NCBI RefSeq assembly: GCF_000022025.1
Contig: NC_011886.1
Location: forward strand, 1,310,968 to 1,374,967
Length of the DNA stretch: 64,000 nt
Reading direction: 5' to 3'
Source: Pseudarthrobacter chlorophenolicus A6
GTDB taxonomy: Bacteria > Actinomycetota > Actinomycetes > Actinomycetales > Micrococcaceae
Shown here: positions 26,104-34,841 of the stretch, piece after piece
Layout: every line of letters starts with the position of its first letter
How positions within the stretch are numbered: position 1 is the stretch's first letter
Notes under the pieces: model-generated
Database searches by the model: none
The model's input: the letters and a program-made list of their open reading frames with translations, nothing else
Told to the model about the DNA's origin: nothing
Made by a program: the position numbers and the translations under genes

Positions 26104-27431
26104 CAGAGACCCGCGCAACGGACAGCATTGCCGAAGCATTCGACGCCGTCGACATCATCCGCGTCAAGCGGGACAAGGGCACGCTGAGCCCGGAGCAGAT
26201 CGACTGGACCATCGATGCCTACACCCGCGGCGTCATCGCGGATGAGCAGATGGCCGCGCTGAACATGGCCATCCTGCTCAATGGCATGGACCGGACCGAG
26301 ATTGCGCGCTGGACGGCCGCGATGATCGCATCCGGCGAACGGATGGACTTCTCCAGCCTCCGTCGCCCCGACGGCGGCCTGAAATACACGTCGGACAAGC
26401 ACTCCACCGGCGGCGTGGGAGACAAGATCACCCTGCCGCTGGCTCCGCTCGTGGCGGTATTCGGCGTTGCAGTCCCGCAGCTGTCCGGCCGCGGCCTGGG
26501 GCACACCGGCGGCACCCTGGACAAGCTGGAGGCGATTCCCGGCTGGCGGGCGTCCCTGAGCAACGACGAAATACTCGCCCAGCTCCAGGACGTGGGCGCT
26601 GTCATCTGCGCCGCCGGGGCAGGCCTGACCCCGGCCGATAAGAAGCTGTACGCCCTGCGCGACGTCACCGGCACGGTGGAGGCCATCCCGCTGATCGCCT
26701 CGTCCATCATGAGCAAGAAAATCGCCGAGGGCACCGGTTCCCTGGTGCTCGATGTGAAGGTGGGCAGCGGCGCCTTCATGAAGGATGAGGCAAAGGCCCG
26801 CGAGCTGGCGGAGACCATGGTGGCCCTGGGCCAGGACGCCGGCGTGAACACGGTGGCACTGCTTACCAACATGGGCACCCCGCTCGGCCTGACCGCCGGG
26901 AACGCGATTGAAGTCGAGGAGTCGGTGGAGGTGCTGGCGGGCGGCGGCCCGGCCGACGTCGTCGAACTGACGGTCAGGCTCGCCGAGGAAATGCTCGCCT
27001 GCGCGGGAGTGCGCGACGCCGATCCGGCCGCTGCGCTCAAGGACGGGCGCGCCATGGACGTCTGGAACAGGATGATCCGTGCCCAGGGAGGTGACCCCGC
27101 CGCGAAGCTGCCGGTGGCCCGTGAGTCAGAGGTGCTCTACGCTCCCGCCGACGGCGTCCTGGTGGAACTGGATGCCCTCGCCGTGGGCGTGGCCGCCTGG
27201 CGATTGGGCGCCGGACGTGCCCGCAAGGAGGATGCGGTGCAGGCCGGCGCAGGGGTGCGCATGCATGCCAAGCCGGGCGCACTGGTCCGGGCAGGTGAAC
27301 CGCTGATGACCCTGCTCACGGACACCCCCGAACGCTTCGACAGGGCAAAGGAAGCGCTGGAGCACGCAGCGGTCATCGCACCGGAGGGGTCCCGGCCGGC
27401 ACAGCAGTTGATCATCGACCGAATAGCATAG
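26100..27431 (+). CDS. deoA: Thymidine / pyrimidine-nucleoside phosphorylase
   Basis: Phosphorolytic enzyme that splits thymidine or other pyrimidine nucleosides to base and (deoxy)ribose-1-phosphate. KHSTGGVGDKITLPLAPLVA is the phosphate- and nucleoside-binding signature. The helical N-terminal domain carries VDIIRVKRDKGTLS, and the C-terminal alpha/beta lobe is complete at 443 residues. Translationally coupled to cdd. Whether it prefers thymidine or also accepts uridine cannot be settled by eye. Last gene of the uptake-salvage operon; a DedA gene follows 6 nt later and may be cotranscribed. Confidence 0.93.
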   Translation: MTETRATDSIAEAFDAVDIIRVKRDKGTLSPEQIDWTIDAYTRGVIADEQMAALNMAILLNGMDRTEIARWTAAMIASGERMDFSSLRRPDGGLKYTSDKHSTGGVGDKITLPLAPLVAVFGVAVPQLSGRGLGHTGGTLDKLEAIPGWRASLSNDEILAQLQDVGAVICAAGAGLTPADKKLYALRDVTGTVEAIPLIASSIMSKKIAEGTGSLVLDVKVGSGAFMKDEAKARELAETMVALGQDAGVNTVALLTNMGTPLGLTAGNAIEVEESVEVLAGGGPADVVELTVRLAEEMLACAGVRDADPAAALKDGRAMDVWNRMIRAQGGDPAAKLPVARESEVLYAPADGVLVELDALAVGVAAWRLGAGRARKEDAVQAGAGVRMHAKPGALVRAGEPLMTLLTDTPERFDRAKEALEHAAVIAPEGSRPAQQLIIDRIA

Positions 27432-27437
27432 AAAACT

Positions 27438-28067
27438 ATGCAGGCCATCAATGACTTCATCCTCGCCGCAGCCGGACAACCCTGGGTTCTGCTCCTCGTC
27501 CTGGCCTGCTGCGTCATTGACGGCTTCTTCCCTCCCATCCCCAGCGAATCCGTCGTGGTGGGCCTCGCGGCCGTGGCCGCCACGGCGGACGTCCCCAATC
27601 CGTACGTCCTGATGGCCGTCGCTGCGCTGGGCGCGTTCACCGGGGACAACATCGCCTACCTGATCGGCCGGAAGGTGGGCACCACCCGGTGGGCCTGGAT
27701 GCGCGGCCAGCGCATGCAGGGAGCGTTCCGGTGGGCCGGCGCGGAACTGCGCAAACGCCCTGCCTCGCTGATCCTGGTGGCGCGCTTTGTTCCCATCGGC
27801 CGCGTCGCCGTCAACCTGACCGCCGGGGCAACCCACTACCAGCACCTGCGCTTCGTCGGCCTCACCAGCCTGTCCGCCGTCCTGTGGGCGGCCTACTCGG
27901 TGGGCATCGGGCTGTTCTTTGGTCAGTGGTTCGAGGAGAACCACCTGCTGGGAGCCGCCATCGCCATCGTTTGCGCGGTGGCGCTGGGCATCGTCGTGGA
28001 CCTGGCCATCAACAAGCTCCGGGGCAAGCCCAACGTCGTGGATCGGATCCGCGAACCCGAGGCCTGA
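27438..28067 (+). CDS. DedA family membrane protein (first of two)
   Basis: Polytopic protein of the DedA/VTT superfamily, whose characterised members include undecaprenyl-phosphate and phospholipid flippases or scramblases. Typical features are DGFFPPIPSESVVV near the start, GDNIAYLIGRKVG, and the Arg-containing LVARFVPIGRVAVNLTAG. It has 209 residues with about five hydrophobic segments. It starts 6 nt after deoA, so it may ride on the nucleoside operon, although no functional link is known. A second DedA gene follows after a 238-nt spacer. Confidence 0.88.
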   Translation: MQAINDFILAAAGQPWVLLLVLACCVIDGFFPPIPSESVVVGLAAVAATADVPNPYVLMAVAALGAFTGDNIAYLIGRKVGTTRWAWMRGQRMQGAFRWAGAELRKRPASLILVARFVPIGRVAVNLTAGATHYQHLRFVGLTSLSAVLWAAYSVGIGLFFGQWFEENHLLGAAIAIVCAVALGIVVDLAINKLRGKPNVVDRIREPEA

Positions 28068-28186
28068 TTCCGGCCGGAGGGAGCGTCCGCGGCACCCCCG
28101 TCTCCACCCGGGGGAGGAGACCCGGACGGAGCCAAAATCAGCCGCTGGGACGACGCCGCCGCACCCGCTGCCGGGATAGTGTTGCA

Positions 28187-28305
28187 GTGGTGTTCCCGGG
28201 GCGGGGGCGTAGCGAACGACGCCTCTGCCGTGGGACACTTAGGAACGATTTCCGCTTTGGCTGCGCCGCTATGGCAGCGGCATTTTTGTCTAGGAGCAAG
28301 ACTGC
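28187..28305 (+). promoter_or_regulatory. Structured leader with terminator-like hairpin upstream of second DedA gene
   Basis: GTGTTCCC (28190-28197) can pair with GGGACAC (28232-28238). This encloses an 11-bp stem with two G-U pairs formed by 28200-28210 and 28219-28229 around an 8-nt loop. Further down GCCGCT (28265-28270) pairs with AGCGGC (28276-28281), followed by TTTTT (28283-28287). AGGAG and the GTG start come immediately after. GCTGC (28260-28264) and GCAGC (28274-28278) allow a competing fold, so this could be a riboswitch or attenuator. The spacer before it (28068-28186) holds only a weak GTCTCC/GGAGAC hairpin and a -10-like GATAGT (28175-28180). Confidence 0.5.
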
Positions 28306-29034
28306 GTGGAGTTTATTAATGAGGCCGTGCTCCATGCAGCGGGCCAATGGTGGATCTACCCCGTCCTCTTGGTGTTCTTTTTCGTTGACGGCTTCGCGAT
28401 GGTGGTCCCCAGTGAGACCCTCATCGTCGCCCTGGCGGCGTTCTCCCGGCACAGCGGCGAACCCAACCTGTGGATCCTCGGCACCACCGCGCTGATCGGC
28501 GCCATTGCCGGGGACAACATGGCGTTTATGCTGGGCCGCAAGATCGGCCTGGACCGGTGGAAGTGGATGCGCCGGCCGAAGGTCCGCAAGGTGTTCAGCT
28601 GGGCGCGCTACGAGCTGGACAAGCGCGGCGCGGTACTGATCTTCACGGCACGGTACATTCCCTGGGGCCGGGTGGCGGTCAACTATGTGGCTGGAAGCAC
28701 CGGGTTCGGCCACCGGCGCTTCTTCGTCCTTGACGCCTTCGCCTGCCTCACCTGGGTGGGCTACTCCATCGGCATCGGCCTGCTGGCCAGCTCGTTCCCC
28801 TGGCTGCACCACAACCCGCTGCTGAGCGCCGGGATCGCCGTGGTGTTCGCCATCGTCCTGGGCGTCCTCCTGGACCACATGCTGCGCTGGTGGCACAAGC
28901 ACCTGGCCCGCAAGGATGCCACGGAAGTGGACGATTGGCTGGACGGCGGCCCCTCCGGTGCCAGGGACAGCTCAACCGGCGGTCCGGCATTCCTCGCCCC
29001 GGCGGCAAAGGACGGCGGCCCCACCGCCGCCTAG
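28306..29034 (+). CDS. DedA family membrane protein (second of two)
   Basis: Second DedA/VTT paralogue, 242 residues. It shares the family blocks DGFAMVVPSETLIV, GDNMAFMLGRKIG and ARYIPWGRVAVNYVAG with the upstream protein, but with a polar C-terminal tail of about 40 residues. AGGAG lies about 9 nt before GTG 28306. It appears to have its own leader and promoter, so it is probably regulated separately from the first DedA gene. Likely role is lipid or undecaprenyl carrier movement across the membrane, inferred from the family. Confidence 0.88.
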   Translation: MEFINEAVLHAAGQWWIYPVLLVFFFVDGFAMVVPSETLIVALAAFSRHSGEPNLWILGTTALIGAIAGDNMAFMLGRKIGLDRWKWMRRPKVRKVFSWARYELDKRGAVLIFTARYIPWGRVAVNYVAGSTGFGHRRFFVLDAFACLTWVGYSIGIGLLASSFPWLHHNPLLSAGIAVVFAIVLGVLLDHMLRWWHKHLARKDATEVDDWLDGGPSGARDSSTGGPAFLAPAAKDGGPTAA

Positions 29035-29073
29035 CGGCTGGCATTGAACCGGCCCCCACCCTAAGGTGGGAAC

Positions 29074-30210
29074 GTGACTGAGCCTATTGTTGACGAAGCC
29101 CCTGCCATCGATTTCGACCTGAAGAGCCTGCCGAAGGTGTCGCTGCACGACCATCTGGACGGCGGACTCCGTCCGGCCACCATCATCGAACTGGCGGAGG
29201 CCGTGGGCCACCAGCTCCCCTCTACCGATCCCGTGGCCCTGGGCGAATGGTTCCGCGAGTCCGCGGACTCCGGGTCCCTGGTCCGCTACCTCGAAACCTT
29301 CGACCACACGGTGGCCGTGATGCAGACGCACGAAGGCCTGGTCCGGGTAGCGAAGGAGTTCGTCGAGGATCTGGCGGACGACGGCGTGGTGTACGGCGAG
29401 GTGCGCTGGGCACCGGAGCAGCACCTCCAGAAGGGCCTCACCCTCGACGAGGCAGTCGAAGCGGTCCAGGAAGGCCTCGAAGCGGGCGTCGAGGCAGTCA
29501 GCGACAGCGGCCGCGAAATCCAGGTGGGGCAGCTCATCACCGCGATGCGCCACGCCGACCGCGGCCAGGAGATCGCCGAACTGGCCGTCCGCCACCGCAA
29601 CAAGGGCGCGGTCGGTTTCGACATCGCCGGAGCCGAGGACGGCTTCCTGCCGTCCCGCTTCCGGGACGCGTTCACCTACCTGGCAGAGCAGAACTTCCCC
29701 GCCACCGTCCACGCCGGCGAAGCGGCGGGCCTGGACAGCATCCAGTCGGCCCTCGTGGACGGCCGCGCGCTGCGCCTGGGCCACGGCGTCCGGATCGCCG
29801 AGGACGTCACGGTGGAATTCGACGAGGACTCCGAATCCGAGGACACGGTGGGCCTGGTCACGCTGGGCGATCTGTCGAGCTGGATCCGTGACCGCGGCAT
29901 CGCCTTGGAGATTTGCCCTTCGTCCAACCTCCAGACCGGAGCGATCGCTGCTTTCGGTGAGGACATCGAAAGCCACCCCCTGGACATGCTGTACCAGCTG
30001 GGCTTCAACGTCACCATCAACACGGACAACCGCCTGATGAGCGGCGTCACCCTGACGGATGAGTTCGAGCTGCTCGTGGAAACGTTCGACTACGACCTCG
30101 ATGACCTGCTGGAGCTCACTTTGAACGCGGCCGAAGCCGCCTTCCTGCCGCTGGAGGAAAAGGAAGCGCTGGTGGAGTACATCAACGACGCCTACGCCAA
30201 CCTTGGGTGA
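29074..30210 (+). CDS. add: Adenosine deaminase
   Basis: Zinc amidohydrolase converting adenosine and deoxyadenosine to inosine forms. The zinc motif is SLHDHLDGG (His25, His27), followed by the catalytic HAGEAAG, the His in LGHGVRI and the C-terminal NTDNRLMSG with the metal/catalytic Asp. CPSSNLQTG is another family block. The 378 residues are normal. TAAGGT (29062-29067) ends 6 nt before GTG 29074, suggesting a leaderless mRNA. It complements the nucleoside uptake genes a few kilobases upstream. The mazG start overlaps its end. Confidence 0.95.
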   Translation: MTEPIVDEAPAIDFDLKSLPKVSLHDHLDGGLRPATIIELAEAVGHQLPSTDPVALGEWFRESADSGSLVRYLETFDHTVAVMQTHEGLVRVAKEFVEDLADDGVVYGEVRWAPEQHLQKGLTLDEAVEAVQEGLEAGVEAVSDSGREIQVGQLITAMRHADRGQEIAELAVRHRNKGAVGFDIAGAEDGFLPSRFRDAFTYLAEQNFPATVHAGEAAGLDSIQSALVDGRALRLGHGVRIAEDVTVEFDEDSESEDTVGLVTLGDLSSWIRDRGIALEICPSSNLQTGAIAAFGEDIESHPLDMLYQLGFNVTINTDNRLMSGVTLTDEFELLVETFDYDLDDLLELTLNAAEAAFLPLEEKEALVEYINDAYANLG

Positions 30211-30898
30211 AACCCCGGTAAACCGGCTTGTAACGGTCATCGCCCAGCTGCGGGAGCACTGCCCGTGGATGGGTGCCCTGACCCACGCATCGCTGGTGGA
30301 ATACCTCCTCGAGGAGGCCTACGAGGTAGCAGAGACCATCGAGGAAGGGCACCCGGACAGTGAGCTGCTTGGCGAGCTGGGCGACGTCCTGCTCCAGGTG
30401 GTCCTCCACGCCCGGCTGGCGGAGGAGCGCGGCGCGTTCACGTTCGACGACGTCGCGCGCGGCCTGGGCGCCAAAATGATCCGCCGCAACCCGCACGTCT
30501 TCCGCCCGGACGGCACCCTGCAGGACAGCTTTCCCGCCACCGTGGAACAGATCGTGCAGAAGTGGGACGCGGTCAAGCGGGCCGAAAAGCCTGGGCGGCG
30601 GGACCCGTTCGAAGGTATTCCGCAGGCGCTGCCGGCCCTCGCCAGGGCACAGAAGTCGCTGGACCGGGCTGCGAGGGCCGGCGTAGCCGCGCCACCGGTG
30701 GTTGAGCCCGTCACCCCGGTGGTTGAGCTTGTCGAAACCTTCGCGACGGAGGAGGACCTCGGAAAGCTGCTCTTCGCCGTCGTCCGCTCCGCCCATGACA
30801 GCGGATTCGACGCTGAACGCGCCCTCCGCGGCGCCGTGTGGCAATACCAGCAGGGCACCGGCGGCAACCCGGCGGCGCCCAACCCGGCACCATCATGA
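30203..30898 (+). CDS. mazG: MazG-type nucleoside triphosphate pyrophosphohydrolase
   Basis: House-cleaning enzyme hydrolysing non-canonical NTPs to NMP and pyrophosphate. The all-alpha MazG motif is present as LLEEAYEVAETIEEG and ELGDVLLQVVLHA, which supply the acidic Mg ligands. Start TTG 30203 overlaps the add stop. The catalytic domain occupies about residues 1-140. It is followed by a linker with a duplicated Pro-Val-Val-Glu repeat (residues ~166-180), encoded by a repeat-like DNA segment, and then a short helical part. Overlap with add suggests coupled expression in nucleotide metabolism. Confidence 0.88.
   Translation: MGETPVNRLVTVIAQLREHCPWMGALTHASLVEYLLEEAYEVAETIEEGHPDSELLGELGDVLLQVVLHARLAEERGAFTFDDVARGLGAKMIRRNPHVFRPDGTLQDSFPATVEQIVQKWDAVKRAEKPGRRDPFEGIPQALPALARAQKSLDRAARAGVAAPPVVEPVTPVVELVETFATEEDLGKLLFAVVRSAHDSGFDAERALRGAVWQYQQGTGGNPAAPNPAPS
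30695..30739. repeat. Tandem repeat / REP-like insertion inside mazG
   Basis: CCGGTGGTTGAGC occurs at 30695 and again at 30716, exactly 21 nt (7 codons) apart. The second copy continues as TTGTCGAAACC. It encodes the near-duplicate PPVVEPVT and PVVELVE in a linker. From memory, this second copy resembles a short sequence dispersed in Micrococcales genomes; the in-frame, linker-only location fits tolerated insertion. Confidence 0.55.
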
Positions 30899-30995
30899 CG
30901 TCCGCGGGTGGTGAGGTTTCCGTAACCTCCACCACTCTCGACTACGCTGTTTCCTGACGAGGACGTCGAGTTTTTTCTGCAACATCCCCCGTTAA

Positions 30996-32297
<1,302 letters not shown>

Positions 32298-32316
32298 TAG
32301 CCGCGTAATCCAACGG

Positions 32317-32357
32317 GCGGTGGCTATGGTTGAAAGACCGTAGCCACCGCTGCTGTT
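32317..32357 (+). terminator. Terminator hairpin after eno
   Basis: GCGGTGGCTATGGT (32317-32330) pairs with ACCGTAGCCACCGC (32337-32350) with one G-U pair and a 6-nt loop. A second hairpin GCTGCTG/CAGCAGC (32349-32368) overlaps its end and may compete. Confidence 0.6.
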
Positions 32358-32380
32358 TCTGCAGCAGCCCGTCCGCTCCG

Positions 32381-32425
32381 TTGTTGCCCGGCGCACGTTG
32401 ATGATCAACGGCGATGCGGCAACAA
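32381..32425. repeat. 45-bp symmetric nested palindrome upstream of the FtsB-like gene
   Basis: Outer arms TTGTTGCC (32381-32388) and GGCAACAA (32418-32425) lie exactly 7 nt from the inner palindrome CGTTGAT-G-ATCAACG (32396-32410). The symmetry axis is base 32403. The element lies 53 nt before the FtsB-like start and could be an operator. Confidence 0.5.
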
Positions 32426-32477
32426 AGGATCATCACAGACAGTGGCGGCCGCAGGCAGGCCGCGTTTCAGGAGTGTC

Positions 32478-33194
32478 ATGGCCACCCGCCGTCCCAAAGT
32501 TCCCAAGGTCGCCCCCAACCGCCCAGCCAAGGACACGTCCGACGCCGGGCACGCGCAAGGTGCCGACGTCATCAGGGCGCACTTCGGTTCCGGCAAGGAC
32601 GGCGCCGGGCACGCGCCGGGCAGCGCGGCGGGCTCTTCACCATCAGGCCGGAACTCCGGCAGCCCGGCTGCAACCCGCAGCGGATCCGGAAGCGGACCGG
32701 CGCCGGCCAAGACCCCCGCCGCGGGCACCGCACGGAGCGGCGCCGCGGCCGGGAAGGCCAGCCCGAAAGGCGGGACCCCGTCCTCGGAAGCGGACCAGCA
32801 GCCCGTCCCGGCCAAGGCGTTCTCCGGACGGATGCTGGCCCTGGCTGTGGTCATGGTTGCCATCACCATCATGCTGGCGCCCACCGTCAAGGTTTTCTTC
32901 GATAAGAAAGCCGAAATCGATGCCCTCAACGCGGACATCGCCGCACGCCAGGCCGCCGGGGACGCCCTCCGGCAGCAGGTCTCGCGGTGGCAGGACCCCA
33001 ACTACGTGAAACAGCAGGCCCGCGACCGCATTAACATGGTTATGCCGGGCGAAACCGGCTACTGGGTATTCGGCAGCGATTTGCCGGCCGACGAAACCGG
33101 CGGCCAGCCCGGTGCCGCAGCCGCCCAAGACCCCGCAGATCTGCCGTGGGTGGATTCCCTGTGGGAGTCCATCACGCGCGCGGCGACTGAATAA
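32478..33194 (+). CDS. Septum formation initiator family protein (FtsB/DivIC-like)
   Basis: Bitopic cell-division protein. The first ~115 residues are a long, low-complexity Ala/Gly/Ser/Pro-rich cytoplasmic region, followed by a single membrane helix (LALAVVMVAITIMLAPTV), then a short coiled coil with the block WQDPNYVKQQARDRINMVMPGE, characteristic of FtsB/DivIC. I choose ATG 32478 with AGGAG 5 nt upstream, rather than the GTG 36 nt earlier. The position after eno is conserved in actinobacteria. It is expected to bridge divisome proteins at the septum. Confidence 0.88.
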   Translation: MATRRPKVPKVAPNRPAKDTSDAGHAQGADVIRAHFGSGKDGAGHAPGSAAGSSPSGRNSGSPAATRSGSGSGPAPAKTPAAGTARSGAAAGKASPKGGTPSSEADQQPVPAKAFSGRMLALAVVMVAITIMLAPTVKVFFDKKAEIDALNADIAARQAAGDALRQQVSRWQDPNYVKQQARDRINMVMPGETGYWVFGSDLPADETGGQPGAAAAQDPADLPWVDSLWESITRAATE

Positions 33195-33221
33195 ACGCAA
33201 CAGGAAGGACGGCCCGCGACA

Positions 33222-33893
33222 GTGGAAAACAACACGGCAGCCGCCCGGGAGAACTCCCGCCAACCATCCGCACATGACCTGGACGTATTGAGCCGGCAGC
33301 TGGGACGCCCCGTCCGCGATGTGGTGGAAATTCCTGCCCGCTGCGTCTGCGGCAATCCCCTCGTGGCCGCCACCGCCCCGCGGCTGGGCAACGGCACCCC
33401 GTTCCCCACCACGTTCTACCTGACGCACCCCGTCATCACGTCCGCCGTCTCGCGGCTTGAGGCAACCGGCGTCATGAACGAGATGAACGGCCAACTCGCC
33501 GAAGACGACCAGCTTTCCGCGGCCTACCGTTCCGCCCACGAGGCCTACTTGGCCGCCCGGGATGCCATCGGGGAGCGGTCCGGCATCGGCGCCGTCCCCG
33601 AGATCGCCGGCGTCTCCGCCGGCGGCATGCCTACCCGCGTCAAGTGCCTGCACGTCCTGGTGGGCCACTCCCTGGCAGCCGGACCCGGCGTCAATCCCCT
33701 GGGGGACGAGGCACTGGTCCGCATCCGGGAATGGTGGACCGCAGACCGCTGCTACTGCGATGGCGCCTGGGATTCCACGGGGGAGGCTCCGTCGAAGGAC
33801 CTCAGCCGGCACGGACCCCAGGGCCTGCCCGGCATCGTGGGCCGGCCGGCGCCGGTGCGGAAATCCGCTACGGCAACGGAGGCACCGGAATGA
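33222..33893 (+). CDS. DUF501 domain-containing protein
   Basis: Conserved actinobacterial protein of unknown function, placed between the FtsB-like gene and ppx as in many relatives. The DUF501 core includes VEIPARCVCGNPLV, GTPFPTTFYLTHP and MPTRVKCLHVLVGHSLAAG, with conserved Cys and His residues that might bind metal or form disulfides. The length is 223 residues, with a variable C-terminal tail of about 40. GTG 33222; the stop overlaps the ppx ATG, so the two are translationally coupled. Confidence 0.88.
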   Translation: MENNTAAARENSRQPSAHDLDVLSRQLGRPVRDVVEIPARCVCGNPLVAATAPRLGNGTPFPTTFYLTHPVITSAVSRLEATGVMNEMNGQLAEDDQLSAAYRSAHEAYLAARDAIGERSGIGAVPEIAGVSAGGMPTRVKCLHVLVGHSLAAGPGVNPLGDEALVRIREWWTADRCYCDGAWDSTGEAPSKDLSRHGPQGLPGIVGRPAPVRKSATATEAPE

Positions 33894-34837
33894 CCCGTGT
33901 GGCCGCCATCGACTGCGGCACAAACTCCATCCGCCTGCTCATCGCCGACATCGACCGCAGCACGGGCACGCCCCGCCTCACGGACGTCGTCCGGGAGATG
34001 CGCGTGGTCCGCCTCGGGGAAGGCGTGGACGCCACGGGGGAGTTCACCCAGGGCGCACTGGAACGCACCTTCGCGGCCACTGCCGACTACGCTGAGCTCA
34101 TCCGCCGGCACGGCGCCGCAAAGATCCGGTTCGTGGCGACTTCCGCCAGCCGGGACGCCCGGAACCGGGACGTCTTCGTGGACGGCATCCGTGACCTGCT
34201 GGGCGTGGCCCCTGAGGTCATCTCCGGAAACGAAGAGGCCGCGCTGTCCTTCGCCGGTGCCAGCAGCGTGCTGCCCATCCTGGACGGACACGAAGTGCTG
34301 GTGGTTGATCTCGGCGGCGGAAGCACCGAGTTCGTGCTGGGTACCGGAACCGGCGTCACCGCGGCCCGTTCCGTGGACATCGGCTGCGTCCGCCTGACCG
34401 AGCGGCACCTGCGAGACGATCCGCCAACCCCCGAACAGATCGCCGCCGCGGAAGCCGACGTGGACGAAGCCATTGCCCTCGCCGGCCGCGACGTCCCGCT
34501 GGAACGCGCCACCGCCGTCGTCGGCGTTGCAGGCTCCATCACTACCATCACAGCGCATGCGCTCGGCCTGGCCGAGTACTCGCCGGACGCCATCCACGGC
34601 GCAGAGTTGCCCATCGACACGGTGCGGGACGCGTCATCGGACCTCCTGGGCATGGTCCGTGCCGACCGTGCGGCCCTGCCCTACATGCACCCCGGGCGGG
34701 TGGACGTGATCGGCACCGGGGGACTGGTGTGGCGCCGCATCCTGGAGCAGGTGAACCGGCTCTCAGGCGGCCGGGTCACCACGGCAACGGCGAGCGAGCA
34801 CGACATCCTCGACGGCATTGCCCTGAGCATCGGCTGA
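33890..34837 (+). CDS. ppx: Exopolyphosphatase (Ppx/GppA family)
   Basis: Phosphatase of the ASKHA fold that removes terminal phosphate from polyphosphate (or pppGpp). Motifs are AAIDCGTNSIRLLIAD (phosphate 1 loop), VATSASRDARN, and VVDLGGGSTEFVLG (phosphate 2 loop). At 315 residues it is the short form without the C-terminal HD-like domain, common in actinobacteria. ATG 33890 overlaps the DUF501 stop, with GGAGG upstream; the longer frame before it is a shadow. Whether polyphosphate or pppGpp is the main substrate is unknown. Confidence 0.92.
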   Translation: MTRVAAIDCGTNSIRLLIADIDRSTGTPRLTDVVREMRVVRLGEGVDATGEFTQGALERTFAATADYAELIRRHGAAKIRFVATSASRDARNRDVFVDGIRDLLGVAPEVISGNEEAALSFAGASSVLPILDGHEVLVVDLGGGSTEFVLGTGTGVTAARSVDIGCVRLTERHLRDDPPTPEQIAAAEADVDEAIALAGRDVPLERATAVVGVAGSITTITAHALGLAEYSPDAIHGAELPIDTVRDASSDLLGMVRADRAALPYMHPGRVDVIGTGGLVWRRILEQVNRLSGGRVTTATASEHDILDGIALSIG

Positions 34838-34841
34838 TTCC

